Made by a program: the position numbers and the translations under genes
Notes under the pieces: model-generated
The model's database searches: none
What the model was told of the DNA's origin: nothing
The model's input: the letters and a program-made list of their open reading frames with translations, nothing else
Part shown: one piece after another, positions 12,545 to 24,031 of the stretch
How positions within the stretch are numbered: the first letter of the stretch is position 1
Layout of the letters: every line of letters starts with the position of its first letter
Source: Bryoerythrophyllum caledonicum
Taxonomy: Eukaryota > Streptophyta > Bryopsida > Pottiales > Pottiaceae
Assembly: GCA_963971425.1 (NCBI GenBank)
Contig: OZ020515.1
Coordinates: 12,044,291-12,108,290, forward strand
Length of the DNA stretch: 64,000 nt
Direction: 5' to 3'

Positions 12545-13975
12545 GTCACCCTATTGTACAATCCTAGTTTTAGGTACCTATGAGGTCAAGGCACGTGTTC
12601 CCGTCAATTTATCCATAAACGACTGAGACTATGTTTCACCAAAACCACCCCCCTTTTTAAATGAAACATTGCAGGACTAATTGAAACAACTTTATAGTAT
12701 TTTCAATTATAGGATCTTCAATTTACATACTACAAGAAGATAATCAAAGCAATACGGGTTGTGAGATACATGCATTTGAAAATGCATTTGGTTTTCTTTT
12801 CCTTTCATGCACATGTTTAGCATACATTGACTTAAGGAAACAACATATTTTTCAACTACACATTGCATGAATTTCATGGCTCTAGCCTCTATGTTCTCTT
12901 TTGTGTTGGGTCATTGCATGCCAAAAATCACAAGTGGTGGAGGTGTTTTGAATAAGAAAAATGGACTTACAATGACTAGGGGTATAAAGAGTAGCCATTT
13001 ACTTATGAGAGCAATTTTATTTTTCAAATAAAATAATGATTGTTGGACCTAAAATCCAAACGGTGAATAGAACCATGATGCCTTTTTCTATCATGAAAAG
13101 AAATAAAATTTGGAAAAGATTAAAAAAAAATAGAACCCTTAATTTCTAAGCGTTTTAAAATAAAAACAATGAGGGTTGATAACATCTTCCCTTCATTGCT
13201 ACTCGCCTCAAAAAATTGCACTATCAAGCTCTACAATAGTACCATTCATTTCTAAAGGCACTAGGGCCTTGGTGTAGTGGTTTGGATCTTGGCACACCGG
13301 TGAGGTGGTTGTGAGTTTAATCTCCATGCCGGAGTGGTGCATACCACCATAGTCCACTCAACTATGGTGGGGATCTTAAGACCTCGTTGTATGGGTACCC
13401 AAAAAGCCCATTGGGGGATGAAATGTTGGTTGTCTCTAAGGCACTTAGTGTAGAGAAGCACTTAGTGTAGAAAAGTGGTTACCCTCGAAGTAGTTCTATT
13501 ACACTAACCTATATCCTGTGGCCATAGGCTTAGTGAAGAGAATGAACAAACACTATATTCACGACAGTCTCCTTTGGAGATAATTTTTTTCTTCTTATTC
13601 AGCTCTATAGAACCCTTTCCGCCATGCCCGTTCTTCCTGTTTGAAAATTCAAAACCCTTAAACTCTATTTTCATGCGTTATCTTTCATAGAAACAAAAAA
13701 AATCCTCTACAAAGCTACTACTTACCCACATCTCCAATATTAATTTCAAACATTCATGATCTAAATCAACATTGGTATAAGCTACCCAAAATTACTAGAA
13801 GCCCACTTTGAGACTTTTGGTCTTTAGAGGTCAAAAAATTCTACATTAATTAAGAAAGAATCTATATCTGGGATGTTTTCAACTTAATGGAAATTAACCC
13901 TTGAAGGACCAAGGCATTTTAGAGGAATTTCTTCTTCATTGAATAAAAGTTGCCAAGATGACAATGTAACCGTAT
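12545..13975 (+). repeat. Family F repeat, split by a SINE
   Basis: Begins near a GAGACTATGTTTCACCAAAA block and runs through GGAAACAACATATTTTTCAA and CAAAAATCACAAGTG blocks shared with 29333-30176 and, partly, with 32920-33027. The SINE at 13261 interrupts it, and further family F-like sequence follows 13610. The right limit is uncertain. Confidence 0.6.
13261..13600 (+). repeat. tRNA-derived SINE, copy 1
   Basis: The head has a pol III A-box-like TGGTGTAGTGGTTTGG and a degenerate B box (GTGAGTTTAATCTCC). The body contains CTATGGTGGGGATCTTAAG, CTCGTTGTATGG and GGCACTTAGTGTAG; the tail reads TAGTGAAGAGAATGAAC, then a short hairpin (GTCTCCTTTGGAGA) and a CTTCTT run. The copy at 30592-30965 has a much better B box (GAGTTCAAATCCC), supporting tRNA descent. 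Confidence 0.8.
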
Positions 13976-15494
13976 GATCTTCTAAGCTTATACAATCTGC
14001 CCTCTTTAAATACAGCCTATGACCATGGCATCAATCCCAATTTCCATTCCACTCTGTGCTCAATTTATTCATTAAATATAGATGGAAATATTTTAAATTT
14101 ATTTTTCACATGTCTTGCTTATGTCACAAAAATTGCAGATTTTTTGGTGAAAATTTATAACTATTGTGATTTTCCAAAGAAAAAGTGAAGAAATTCGTAT
14201 CAAATATAACATATGCCTAATTTTTTTGAAAATTTCACCAAAGGTGTATATTATAGTGTCAAAACTTGGAGTGTAGATGAAATTTCCGTGTTAAGTTAAA
14301 ATTAGTAAATTGGCCAACCATGGTTATAGGTTCAAAGTTCAAACTACAATAGCTTATTCAATTTTATGTATTTTTCAAAAAACTTAATAGGAATTGAAAC
14401 TATACTTCATAAGCTTTGTTTCATTAGTTGGACTCAAATTCGGAAAACATCATTTGAATGACTCGAATTCAAATTTAGAGCAAAAGCTAGAAGTTCCTAA
14501 AATACACTACATTGAGATCCATGTCACAAAGATTTTCTCCTTTGGATAAAACATGACTTACCTCAATGAGGCAAGTCTCATCATCATCTATTACTTACAC
14601 ATTCAATGAACTATTCCAAAAAAAGGGATGAAAAATGTTCATTCATTTTGAAATGTCATCCGAGAAGCTAATTTCCAGCTCCTCTGACGTTCCAGCGTTA
14701 AATGTTGATGGTTGGGAGTAAGATATATCGTAACACATATTGAAAATAACACCTATCAAGTTTTCATCCAACATTTCCATCCATCATGACCGTTTTCATC
14801 CAAAAGAGTCACCATGAACCCTAAACTACATTTTACCTAGCCAATTTGATTGCCCTTGTGCCTATCTACTACCCCATGATTTCTTCGGTTGGACCCACTT
14901 AAACACGCATTAAAAGTGAAGTCAACAAAGAAGGGAGCAAAACATATCAGAACACAAGTTAACTTACAACTAATAATAGTGTAAATTTTTAGGGAGCGTA
15001 ATTGCACAACATGTATGAGACTATAACAAATAAAGAGGCCAAAATGTATGAAATGATATGGTTTGTCAAATACGAGTGTCATGCTCAAAGTGAAATCTCT
15101 TGTCCCCCGAATAGACACTAGGTCCATTAGAGATTAAAATCATGAAAGTCTTGAAAACAACTTATAATTTCTTCAGTTGTATAAATCCTTAATGTATTTT
15201 TGAAATTCAAACCTCAGCATTATGTACATACATTCTACATCTTGAACTACCTAAATCTATATATTCCAAAGATCGGAAATAGGTACAGTAGCGGGAATAG
15301 GTGCCCCACCACAAAAACATGACAGTGTCCCCAAAAGGCGAGAAGAGGAGCTGGACGAATCCTGGCACTGCCACCGAGTGATGTCCGCGAGAAACTACAC
15401 TAAATTTGATGTTTAGTGCAGTGATATCGTATGTTTAGAAAGCAATATATATCTCTTTTACTTCCGATGAAGATTTTTTTACCGAGCGTACAAA
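13976..15494. other. No recognisable gene
   Basis: AT-rich sequence. The word TTAACCCTTGAAGGACCAAG at about 13884-13903, just before this stretch, resembles family B/K termini, but no partner end was found. No gene is supported. Confidence 0.4.
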
Positions 15495-15503
15495 TATCTA
15501 TAC

Positions 15504-15820
15504 GGTCAGGGCGAATTGGCCCCCTCATTGAAAAGTCACTGGATGGACGGAGGTGGACAAAGACCATTCCCCTCCTTGTTCCACTTATAACCTAGTTTTA
15601 GGGTTTAGAGAACCTTGAGGAGGGTTTTAGGGTTCATGGTTTAGGAGTTAGGGTTCTCTAGTAGAGTGTAGGGTTTATAGGTGGTGTTTAGGGTTTAGAG
15701 ATTGGATGAAGCTAGGGGAATGGGTAGGAGAACGGGGTTGCAGGAACGGGGAGGGGATGACCTTGTCCACCTCCGTCCATCCACTGATCCTCCAATGAGG
15801 GGGTCAATTCGCCCTGGCCC
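15504..15820. mobile_element. MULE-like MITE, 317 bp, with telomere-like core
   Basis: Terminal inverted repeats of about 80 bp (left starts GGTCAGGGCGAATTG; right ends CAATTCGCCCTGGCCC) are flanked by a perfect 9 bp direct repeat TATCTATAC (15495-15503 and 15821-15829). Nine-base target duplications with long TIRs are typical of Mutator-like elements. The ~150 bp core is rich in degenerate TTTAGGG units. There is no coding capacity. Confidence 0.88.
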
Positions 15821-16117
15821 TATCTATACTCTACTCAAAGAGGGTGTCATTGTCAACATGGGTGATAGAAAACATCATGGGTGGTAAAAACTAATAACAT
15901 TTATAAATGCATGCATGGAAGCACGGAACTGGTGCGGATGCGGGGCGAGGCGATCCACGGGAGTGCGGAGCGGATCCATGCATTTGCGGGGGCACCGGGG
16001 ATGCGGCCTGGCAACTCCAACGGTCGTGCACTGGTGATCATGGCAGCCACGCCCTGGAATGCAGCGGGGAGGCGCTCCACCCCAGGCACACTATATTACT
16101 CCCGCATGTGGGGACAT

Positions 16118-16306
16118 CTTGCGAGCTCCAGGCATCACCTTGCGAGCTCCAGGCATCACCTTGCGAGCTCCAGGCATCACCTTGCGAGCTCCAGGCATCA
16201 CCTGGCGAGGTCCAGGCATCACCTGGCGAGGTCCAGGCATCACCTTGCGAGCTCCAGGCATCACCTGGCAAGGTCCAGGCATCAGCTTGCGAGGTCCAGG
16301 CTCCGA
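16118..16306. repeat. 21-bp minisatellite, nine copies
   Basis: Nine tandem 21 bp units, consensus CTTGCGAGCTCCAGGCATCA plus C. Copies 1-4 and 7 share one version (CTTGCGAGCTCC); copies 5, 6, 8 and 9 carry a GAGGTCC or AAGGTCC variant. Because 21 is a multiple of three and the unit has no stop codon, several frames stay open through it, which is not evidence of coding. It lies about 370 bp beyond the GRAS stop codon. Confidence 0.95.
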
Positions 16307-16671
16307 AAGTGAAACACTAATTGGTAAGTCATGAAAATACAGTTGGAGCATCTGCTGGAATGACTGGCGCTAGGATTATCATGATCATGATTCGAGGTTC
16401 AGACGCATGGAAACAGAGAGTAGATCGACAGCTGTGAGAGTTCGGACATGAAAAAACAGATGGAATCGAGTATAGGTCGACTCGTGTGTTGGTTTATGCG
16501 GTGGTTTATTGAAAGATGAAGATGCTTGTGCAACAGAAAAGTGTGGAGTACCGACTTGGTGTCTAGCGCTGGGAATTTGGCATCGATCGCAGTTGCAGCA
16601 TTTGATGTACATGCTGTACAGTACAATAGAGGTGTGTCGCGTGGAGTATATACAGTCGGAGATGCGGGCGT

Positions 16672-18528
16672 TCATGATCGCCAGGCGGTGGCACCGAGGA
16701 TGGGCATGTTGTCCCAGCCGAGGACGACGGCGCCGTTCTCAGTGCGCAGCGTGTAGCCGCTCTGGGCGAAGTAGAGGTGCAGGAGGAGGCGCGCCTGGCT
16801 GATGGCGCGGGCGCCGATGGGCGAGGCGCGGAAGCCCGCCATCTCCAGTCGGCGCGACCAGCTCACAAGCGGCTCGTGCCGGGTGATGCGGTCCTCGCCC
16901 TCGCACGCCAAGATGTTGCGGATCTTCTGGCCCGTGAAGAGGCGCTCTACCTGCTGCAGCGCGTACGAGCTCGGGGGCAGTGACGCGTCCAGCGCGTCGT
17001 ACACCGCGGAGTAGTAGCGCAGGCACTCGAAGAAGCGGTGCAGGAACGTGGGGCTGTTGTGGTCCGTGTCGTTCTCCGTGAAGGCGAGCACACGCGGCTG
17101 GAGGGAGCGCAGGTCGCACAGGAAGCGGTGGAAGCGGTCGTCGCCCCACGCGAGCAGCTGGTGGAACTGGTTGACGGCGTTGACGCACACGACCTCCCAG
17201 TCGCGGATTTCCACCATGCGCACGTCGAAGGCTGGGAGGTCGACGATGAGCGGACAGAACTCAAACGGGACCTGCAGATTGAGCGCGTAGTCCTGCAGCT
17301 TCTCCCGCGAGTGGTCCAGGTCGTCGGACTTGCCGATGGACGTGATGCGCAGCTTGGGCGGGCCGCCGGGCCGGAGCGCCAGCGCCTGGATGAACGCAGG
17401 CCATTGCATGCCGCGCCACAACGTGTTCAGGTCGATCACGTGGACGTGTGCCTCACCCTCGACCGCGTCCAGGATGATCTGGTTCAGCGTCAGGTGGGGC
17501 AGCTTGATAAACGGCGTGTATTCGTAGATGCCGCTGAACGCCTGCATAATGTCGAACGGCGGCACGTCCTTGTCACGATCCAGGCCCTTGAAACGCCCCG
17601 ACGTCGCGGTATGCGTAATGCGCGCGTGCAGCGCGTCCACGAACACCGCCCCGAGTCGCTGCATGGTGGTCATGCACGGGACCAGCATTGCACTGAGCCG
17701 CGCCAACAACACGTGCGCCAGGTCCATCTGCTCGTTCGAGACCGCTTCTGCGCAAGCCAGCAGAAGATGCACGAGCTGCAGTCCCGTCGCGGAGTTTGCT
17801 TGCTGCCCGCCCGACTTCAGCTCGGGCTTCACGATGCTCGCCGTGTCCAGCACCTTGATCATCGCGCCGTCGCTCTGCTGCACCGCCATCGCCTCGCTCC
17901 CCAGCAACCGCCCCGGGTAGTGATCCGCCAGGTACCCCGGCCCCGGCCGCAGATCCCCGGCAAGAATCTCACTCTCCAGCTCCGTCACATTGTACTCCCC
18001 CGCGCTCGTCGTACACAACAAACTCACACCACCCCCGCCATAGCTCGGAAACTCCCGCGCCCGGGGCACGATTCGCACCACCTCTCCGAGGGTTCCCGTG
18101 CTCCCCGAGCTCTGGGAGCCCTGCAGCTTGCCCCGCATCTGGTAGTCTGAGCCCTGATAGTCGCGCTTGCGTGATAGAACGCCCGCGTCCGGTTGCATAG
18201 GGACGAACTGGTTCGGATTCTGCAGCCCGACCTGCCCTGGATGCGGCGCCGATGGGCGCAGCGACGAGAACGACGTCTTGCCCTGCAGCATGCGCTGGTA
18301 CTGGTCGTGGTACTCGAACGGCGACTGCGGCGACAACGAGTTCGGGTACTCCCACGAGTCCTGCGACGACGAGGGCGGCAGCGCGTGCGGCGCCACCGCC
18401 ATGCTCGACGTCGACGTCGACCCGTCCCATTGAAGATCCGCGACAGGCGCCGCGTACACGGCCGCGGGTTGCTGCTGCTGAAGCAGCTGCCGGTGCCGGA
18501 AGATCGACGCCAACTCCCCGTCTGCCAT
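16672..18528 (-). CDS. GRAS-domain transcriptional regulator
   Basis: Single-exon gene for a 618-residue protein starting at the ATG at 18528 (MADGELASIF); the codon just before it, TTG, is open but not a plausible start. The first ~245 residues are low-complexity, with Gln and Ser-rich stretches, and show no DELLA motif. Residues ~250-617 form the GRAS domain: leucine-rich region I (LVHLLLACAEAV), the VHIID block as VHVIDLNTLWRGMQWP (~362-377), ALRPGGPPKLRIT, a PFYRE-like RFFECLRYYSAVYDAL (~498-513), IRNILACEGEDRITRHE and a C-terminal SAW-type GATAWRS. GRAS proteins act in the nucleus as co-regulators of transcription. The ACEG...RHE block and the LGW...TAW end recall DELLA/PAT1-type members, but I cannot place the subfamily. 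It is GC-rich in an AT-rich setting and intronless, as is usual for the family. Length and motif order look intact. Confidence 0.95.
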   Translation of the reverse strand: MADGELASIFRHRQLLQQQQPAAVYAAPVADLQWDGSTSTSSMAVAPHALPPSSSQDSWEYPNSLSPQSPFEYHDQYQRMLQGKTSFSSLRPSAPHPGQVGLQNPNQFVPMQPDAGVLSRKRDYQGSDYQMRGKLQGSQSSGSTGTLGEVVRIVPRAREFPSYGGGGVSLLCTTSAGEYNVTELESEILAGDLRPGPGYLADHYPGRLLGSEAMAVQQSDGAMIKVLDTASIVKPELKSGGQQANSATGLQLVHLLLACAEAVSNEQMDLAHVLLARLSAMLVPCMTTMQRLGAVFVDALHARITHTATSGRFKGLDRDKDVPPFDIMQAFSGIYEYTPFIKLPHLTLNQIILDAVEGEAHVHVIDLNTLWRGMQWPAFIQALALRPGGPPKLRITSIGKSDDLDHSREKLQDYALNLQVPFEFCPLIVDLPAFDVRMVEIRDWEVVCVNAVNQFHQLLAWGDDRFHRFLCDLRSLQPRVLAFTENDTDHNSPTFLHRFFECLRYYSAVYDALDASLPPSSYALQQVERLFTGQKIRNILACEGEDRITRHEPLVSWSRRLEMAGFRASPIGARAISQARLLLHLYFAQSGYTLRTENGAVVLGWDNMPILGATAWRS

Positions 18529-19560
18529 CAATTCTATGCGTTTGATTCGACCGATCTCCCTTTCACTAGAGTTTTCCTAATCTGACCTGCATGTGCGTTG
18601 GATCACTGGCGCTCCTCTCGCGCTCCGGGGCCGTATAGATTCGTCTGCTCTACAGACGCCATGATCACTCCCATCTAGTACAACCTAGTACAGCAGAATG
18701 ATGAAGCCGTGGTCGAATTCTAGCAAGTCCAGCGCCCACAGCTCTGGTCGTTGTTGCTGGTTGCGTAATCTGCCCCGGGAACTCGAAGCGGTTCGGTCCA
18801 TGACAGCATCGCTCACACGCATTCTGCGCGCACTGCGAATCCCAGCGGAATATTCCGCGGCCCCTGCTCCCCGTGAACCACAAGCACACGGTCAAATCTC
18901 CGCCCCCGGGAACCCTTAGTCCTCCATCAATCCTTACTGTCACAAAGCACAGATGCTTCCACAGCAATCAAACAACTCTCTAGAATCTCTAAATCATTCC
19001 TAGATTCGCTTCTCCGCGTTCAAGCTCACAGCTTCCTTCCCTCAACCAGTAAACCAACAACTTCCTAAAAGCAAAAACTTCAAAACGTCTCTCACCACCA
19101 CGAAACCAAAGCCATAACAACGTCCTCACCACAACCAAAAACCTCCGAAATCCCCTCGCCACGAAACGAACAAATACTCTCACAACTTCCTCAGTCTACG
19201 ACAAAACCCCAAAACCAAAACTCGTCACGAAACAACGACCGAATCTCCACTTCAAACGCAACATCATGAGTTATCTCCGCTAGAAACACCCACCTTGTGC
19301 GAGAGATAAGGCCAGATTCATCGCCTTATCGTATCGACATCTCCTTCGGCAACCATGACGGTCCTGTGTCGGTAGAAAAGAGAGAGAGAGAGAGAGAGAG
19401 AGACAGATAGAAATGAGAGAGAGAGATCTTCCGACGGAGGTGCATCGAGAAGAATCATAAAGGAGGTGAGGAGAGGGTTAGAGGTTAGAGGAGAAGCGGA
19501 AGTTAGTTTAGTTCGGAGCTAGTTGCGGCTGGAGGAGCGGGTCAGCGGACAGTAGTGCAC
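18529..19560 (-). promoter_or_regulatory. Upstream region of the GRAS gene
   Basis: About 1 kb upstream of the GRAS start, of mixed composition with no supported ORF. The transcribed strand is pyrimidine-rich in parts, including the GA/CT tract at 19381-19403. It probably holds the 5' leader and promoter; no TATA box or start site can be fixed from sequence alone. Confidence 0.4.
19381..19403. repeat. (GA)n microsatellite upstream of the GRAS gene
   Basis: An uninterrupted run of AG dinucleotides from 19381 to about 19402, with a second short GAGAGAGAGA at 19415-19426. On the gene's strand this is a CT tract, common in plant 5' leaders and core promoters and a potential GAGA-binding site. 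Confidence 0.85.
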
Positions 19561-19862
19561 TCTTTTTTTTAAAGGGCCTGCCCCATTTTCTTCTTTGTTA
19601 TTTCAGGGCATCCCCCTCTAGTTGGCGGAGCCTCCACTTTTGGAAGGGCCGCTATATCTAGAGGGGCCCTCCAGATGTTTAATCTTGTCTGGTTTGGCCG
19701 CCCTTGTTTCCATGGATTTTCCGGGATTGTATCGCTGTTGGGCCAGCTCAATCTGCTTTGCATGGGTTTCTTGAGCTCTGGCCACTTCATCTCACTTTTA
19801 CCACTATTCTAATATTGGTTCTATAGTTATAGTAGTTTTCTCTTTCAAGGTTTTTTTTCTTT

Positions 19863-20000
19863 TGGGCACACACGAGTTGTTGTGTTGGCAACTTGCGGCG
19901 TGTTTCCATCAACAAGAGGGGAGGTTTCATGGCGAGGGATTGAACCCACAACCACTCCGCTCGGTTTGGGTCACTGCGGATTGTTTTTTGGAGAACTTTT
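19863..20000 (-). repeat. tRNA-like SINE fragment
   Basis: On the minus strand, GAGTGGTTGTGGGTTCAATCC (19928-19953 region, B-box-like GGTTCAATCCC) resembles the head of the SINE family at 13.3 and 30.9 kb, but the rest of the body does not match. It is a diverged or different SINE. Confidence 0.45.
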
Positions 20001-20330
20001 TAGATACAATCTATATCTTAAGCAAGTTTGGTGGACTCATAATCTTTGCCTTATGTTTGTAAGTTGTAACCAAATTTCATATTCACACCACCAAATCTAA
20101 AACTATGTTAGACACCTTTAGTATCTTTTCAAATAGACTTTAGATTTGCAAGCACGTGCCTCTTTTAAGAAGATCTTTACTAGCAATGTACACCATACGT
20201 TGGTAGTGGGGTCATCACTTATCAAACAATTGTTTTGTTTATTTTTAAAAAGAAGGTATTCAATTCAAAAGAAAACATCAAAATGGCACCATTTACCATA
20301 CAAATTATTTTAAATATATTACATTAATTG

Positions 20331-21045
20331 CTAGGACACTCTATTGAATGTGAGATTTTCAAACCTGGCAAATAATGATATTTGATTGCATACTATCAAA
20401 AAAACAATTTGTCTTTAGTGAAAAATAACATATTAACCCAAATCAAACAATTTCATACATTGTCACACATTGCCGGGCAAGGTACCAAAAAAACTTCTTC
20501 CTTTCCATTTATAACTTAGAGATCTTCATATTCGTTACTTTTTATTTTTTCCACAACAATATGTGGTGAAAACCATCTTATTTGACCATTCAAATTATCA
20601 ATCTAAAACATATTAAGTTCAATTTTTTTTTAATGTTGTTCGGTAATTTTTAAACCTCCACTCCTTGCACATTTGTTTTGAATATGCTACACCCCTTTTC
20701 TACCTCTAAACATTGGTGTATAAGGAATCAACACCATGCTTAACCCAATTGTACTAGACGTAGACCTTGTGTTGTGCTATCATTTGACACCAAGTGAAGT
20801 CAAAGTTTGATGACCACTCAACGCTGGGAAGAAGATAACCGTTTTTTTACTTCCAACACTATAATCTTTCAATCCGTGCGATCAAAGTTTCTGAAATTTT
20901 GTGAGGACATCACCTAACAAGTCTTAATTTAGATCCTACGATTAGAGGTAGAAATAACAGTTTTTGTTTTATACCTTACTCATTGCACTAGAACTAGCAG
21001 TTTTGAAGTGCTTTTGGTGTGAAAATGCCTTGGGCCTTTAGGGGT
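20331..21045 (+). repeat. Family B TIR element, truncated at the left
   Basis: Matches the copy at 40312-41261 from its GCTAGGACACTCTATTGA block to the right end GGGCCTTTAGGGGT followed by TA. The left terminus is missing. Confidence 0.75.
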
Positions 21046-22825
21046 TAAGATAATGTTATTATAGAATTATTTTTCTTTTATTGCACATGTGGTAGCCCAC
21101 AAACTCTAACAAGTTAATCTTATTTGGTGCACATGAGTGCATGTTTAGTGTGTATGGGAGGAGTGGTTCATACTTCTTTTATCACTTCAATTGTTTTTAA
21201 CCCTTAAAAAGCTATGTGGGGGACCATATATGCAATCACGTATAATACTCTTAGAATACAAAAGATGTATTAAAATTTAGCAAGATATACACCTTTGGAT
21301 TGAAGATTCCTCAACTAACATATTTCAATTGGAGATTATTTTAGTTTATAACCTTATCATGTTCAAATAGGACACCGTACATGTAGAATACATGACCGTT
21401 TGCAACTTCTCAAACATGTAGTAGGTGCAATTATGATATAAATTTGAAATGCCATGTGCCATTGGATTGGGCTCAATACAAATACAAACTTTAATAACTA
21501 CTATACACATCAATCTTACACCTTGTATGTCCAATACACATCAAACATCATGTTACAACTCAAATCTCACTTCTCAATCCTTTTAGGATTAATTTCCCCA
21601 TAGATTCTTTTCAATACAATAGGGCTGCTGTAATACAAGAAACTAATTGAACAGACATCTAACCCCTGAAGGACCAAGTGTCCCTTTGAAGGAACTATTT
21701 TTTCACTTTGACTACAACTATCTTTCAATCCGTACGATCAAAGATTCCCAAATTTTTTACCACATCATCTCATGGCTACATTTTCAAGAAGTTCCCCTTG
21801 GCAAATCTTAATCAATTGAGTAGGAATGCCTCTCAAATGCCTTGGTTCTCATGCTGGTGCCAGCCCCAAATATGACACCGGAGTTCTTCGCCTGTGATGT
21901 GCGAAACTATGATGTATGGAACTAAGGTAGTTCCAGCTTACTAATTCCCTGTCCGGTGGGCATGGTCTTAGTAGTGGAACGAACAGACACTTTATTCACG
22001 TCGGCCTCCCTTTGGAGACCGACGTTCTTCTTTCTTTATGGAACTAAGACCCATCCAAGACGGGGACAAATGCCAAATGTTCCAAGGGCCTAGATGATGT
22101 CCAGCATAATGTTCTGTGTTGTAGATTTATGTATCATCAAGTTGCTCACATGGGCCAAACAGTAGCAAATCACAGGGTCCATGCTTGTCATAAGCATAGG
22201 AATGTCATAGGATGACATGGCCTTGGATTCTTACTGGTGGGTTGATGTGGAATACCATACCCAAGGGTCAGATTCCGCAAAAATATATTCATAAAATTAG
22301 TTGTCAAAATTTTATGGATTTTTTTTTTTTGAAGAAACGAATTTCCAATAATATTTGTCTTGCCAAACATCTATTTAAAGATTTTTTTTTTTGGCAATGT
22401 TGTGTCAGACTTGACCCTTGGTACAGTTGGCATGTTAGAATCAATGTTTTTTCCTTTCCTGCAAACAATATTTTAATATCGAAGGCACCATAAAAACTCT
22501 GTTGGAGAAGGGATCGTAGTATAAAAAATCACTTTTCAAATTGAGAAGGAAAAACCATACTCTTCTCTTTAATCAAAGATTTGATACCTTCAATGTTGGC
22601 TATTGAGTAATCTTGAAAGTCTTATCAAAAGAAGAAGGAATGGATGTGAGAGAAGAACAAAATTGAATGCAAAAAAATTGAACATGAACTAGTCTCATGT
22701 TTTTTTTTTTGTTTTTTTTTTTTTGCACCAAAGAAATACATGAGTAGTAATGGATTCTACCCAATGCAAAGCTAAAACTTTCCCGTGATACTTCAAGTTT
22801 CAAAAAAATGACCAATAGTTCTTTA
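21046..22825. other. No gene; repeat fragments
   Basis: AT-rich. At 21659-21850 is a left-end fragment of the ACCCCTGAAGGACCAAG type. At about 21955-22040 is a plus-strand SINE tail (CTTAGTAGTGGAACGAAC, TTTATTCACGTCGGCCTCC, hairpin GGAGACCGACG). Poly-T tracts occur at 22320-22390 and 22700-22725. No gene is supported. Confidence 0.5.
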
Positions 22826-23662
22826 ACCCTTTAAGGCCAATGAGCTTTTATGGCCATCGAGAATCTACCACTGTTCTAAATCATGCAAATGACATCTACG
22901 TTGTGGATACATTTAAGTGCAGAAATCTACAAACTCATTTCACAAAAATTAGTGTAGCTCACCCATGCTTGCACCGATTGTCGTGGCAATGGTCTCAACA
23001 GATGCCCATCTTCCTCGACCTCTAAAGTAGAGGCACCTAATTCTGATCGGCCACCCAATCCCAATCAATAGACTATGCATGGCATGGTGTATGAAAACGG
23101 TGAATGCATGAAATGGTGCATGAAGTGACCCAAAACCGATAACCTCAAAATCTGAAAATAACAGTCATTGTTGGCATTGGGTCATGAAGTGTGCAATTTT
23201 GGGTTGCTCCACCTCAATTGACCTCTCATTGGTGGCATTGCCTCAAAAGTCGAACAAGGCCGATCGGCATTGGGTACCCTTCATGAGTTGCTTATCCATG
23301 GCATGTCTTCTCTCTTTTACTCACTCTCACTTCTTGGCATTGGGCAAAAGAGGGCACCAAATCTCACCTACTCTAGAGTTTGATTATGGGCTCCGGTGGT
23401 TTATGGGCTTTTAAATTCTATATCAATTCCAAATCTTTGAGATTAAATTTGAAAAAATATTTGTTGAGTTTCATTCCTAATTCCGCATCTTTCTTCATAA
23501 ATGTTTTTGACATACAATGTCATTTGAGTCCCAAATTGGCTTATGTGATCGGAATTGGGTGCCTCTACCTTAAGTCATGGTCTATATTTTCCTTCAAGGT
23601 GGCCTCCTACAAAGGTTCTTGTGGCAAAACAACCCAAATTTGGTCGTTTGGCATTAAAGAAT
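22826..23662 (+). repeat. Family E TIR element, split by a family A MITE
   Basis: Left end TA then ACCCTTTAAGGCCAATGAGC. The E sequence stops at 23024 and resumes at 23571 (AGTCATGGTCTATATTTTCC) after the nested A copy. An uninterrupted E copy on the minus strand at 33844-34140 shows the joined order CCACCTCTAAGTCATCTTC, giving the empty site. The right limit near 23662 is approximate. Confidence 0.8.
23025..23570 (+). repeat. Family A MITE, copy 2 (nested in family E)
   Basis: 546 bp. Left end AAGTAGAGGCACCTAATTC, right end GAATTGGGTGCCTCTACCT, flanked by TA on both sides. Comparison with the empty family E site shows that TA was duplicated on insertion. Confidence 0.9.
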
Positions 23663-24031
23663 TAACACCTCTCTAAAGCCAAGTTGTCTTATTTACGTGG
23701 CCCCAAATACTATCACAAGATTATAAAATAGAGGGAGACAAAGAGGAGGCACTCAGGCACCCCTCTACTTTCAAGATTACTCTATTCTAACATCTTTTCA
23801 AACAAAGATATGTGATCGTAGAACCCATGAAACTTGAGCCAATAAAAATATAGTGGTTTGAATAAAATTTAAAAAAATTGAATTCTTTCAAAATTAATAA
23901 CAAATAAGCGACAATGTTAATGACTTCTATGTAAATAAGATATATAGTGGTACAATTTCAGCAATAGATGAACATTACCTTTCTCAAGGAAGAGAGGTTT
24001 GTGCTATGGGGTAAGGTATGTCAGCCCATCA

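Noticed and set aside
15881-16351. Six overlapping frames through the 21 bp minisatellite
   Set aside because: A unit of 21 bases without stops opens several frames on both strands at once; this is a repeat artefact.
17038-18150. A 370-codon frame on the plus strand opposite the GRAS gene
   Set aside because: It is antisense to a clear GRAS gene in GC-rich DNA, where long antisense frames arise from codon bias. The translation is Arg/His/Gln-rich and matches no family.
18529-18531. Starting the GRAS protein one codon earlier, at TTG
   Set aside because: TTG is not a plausible plant nuclear start when an ATG follows at once at 18528.
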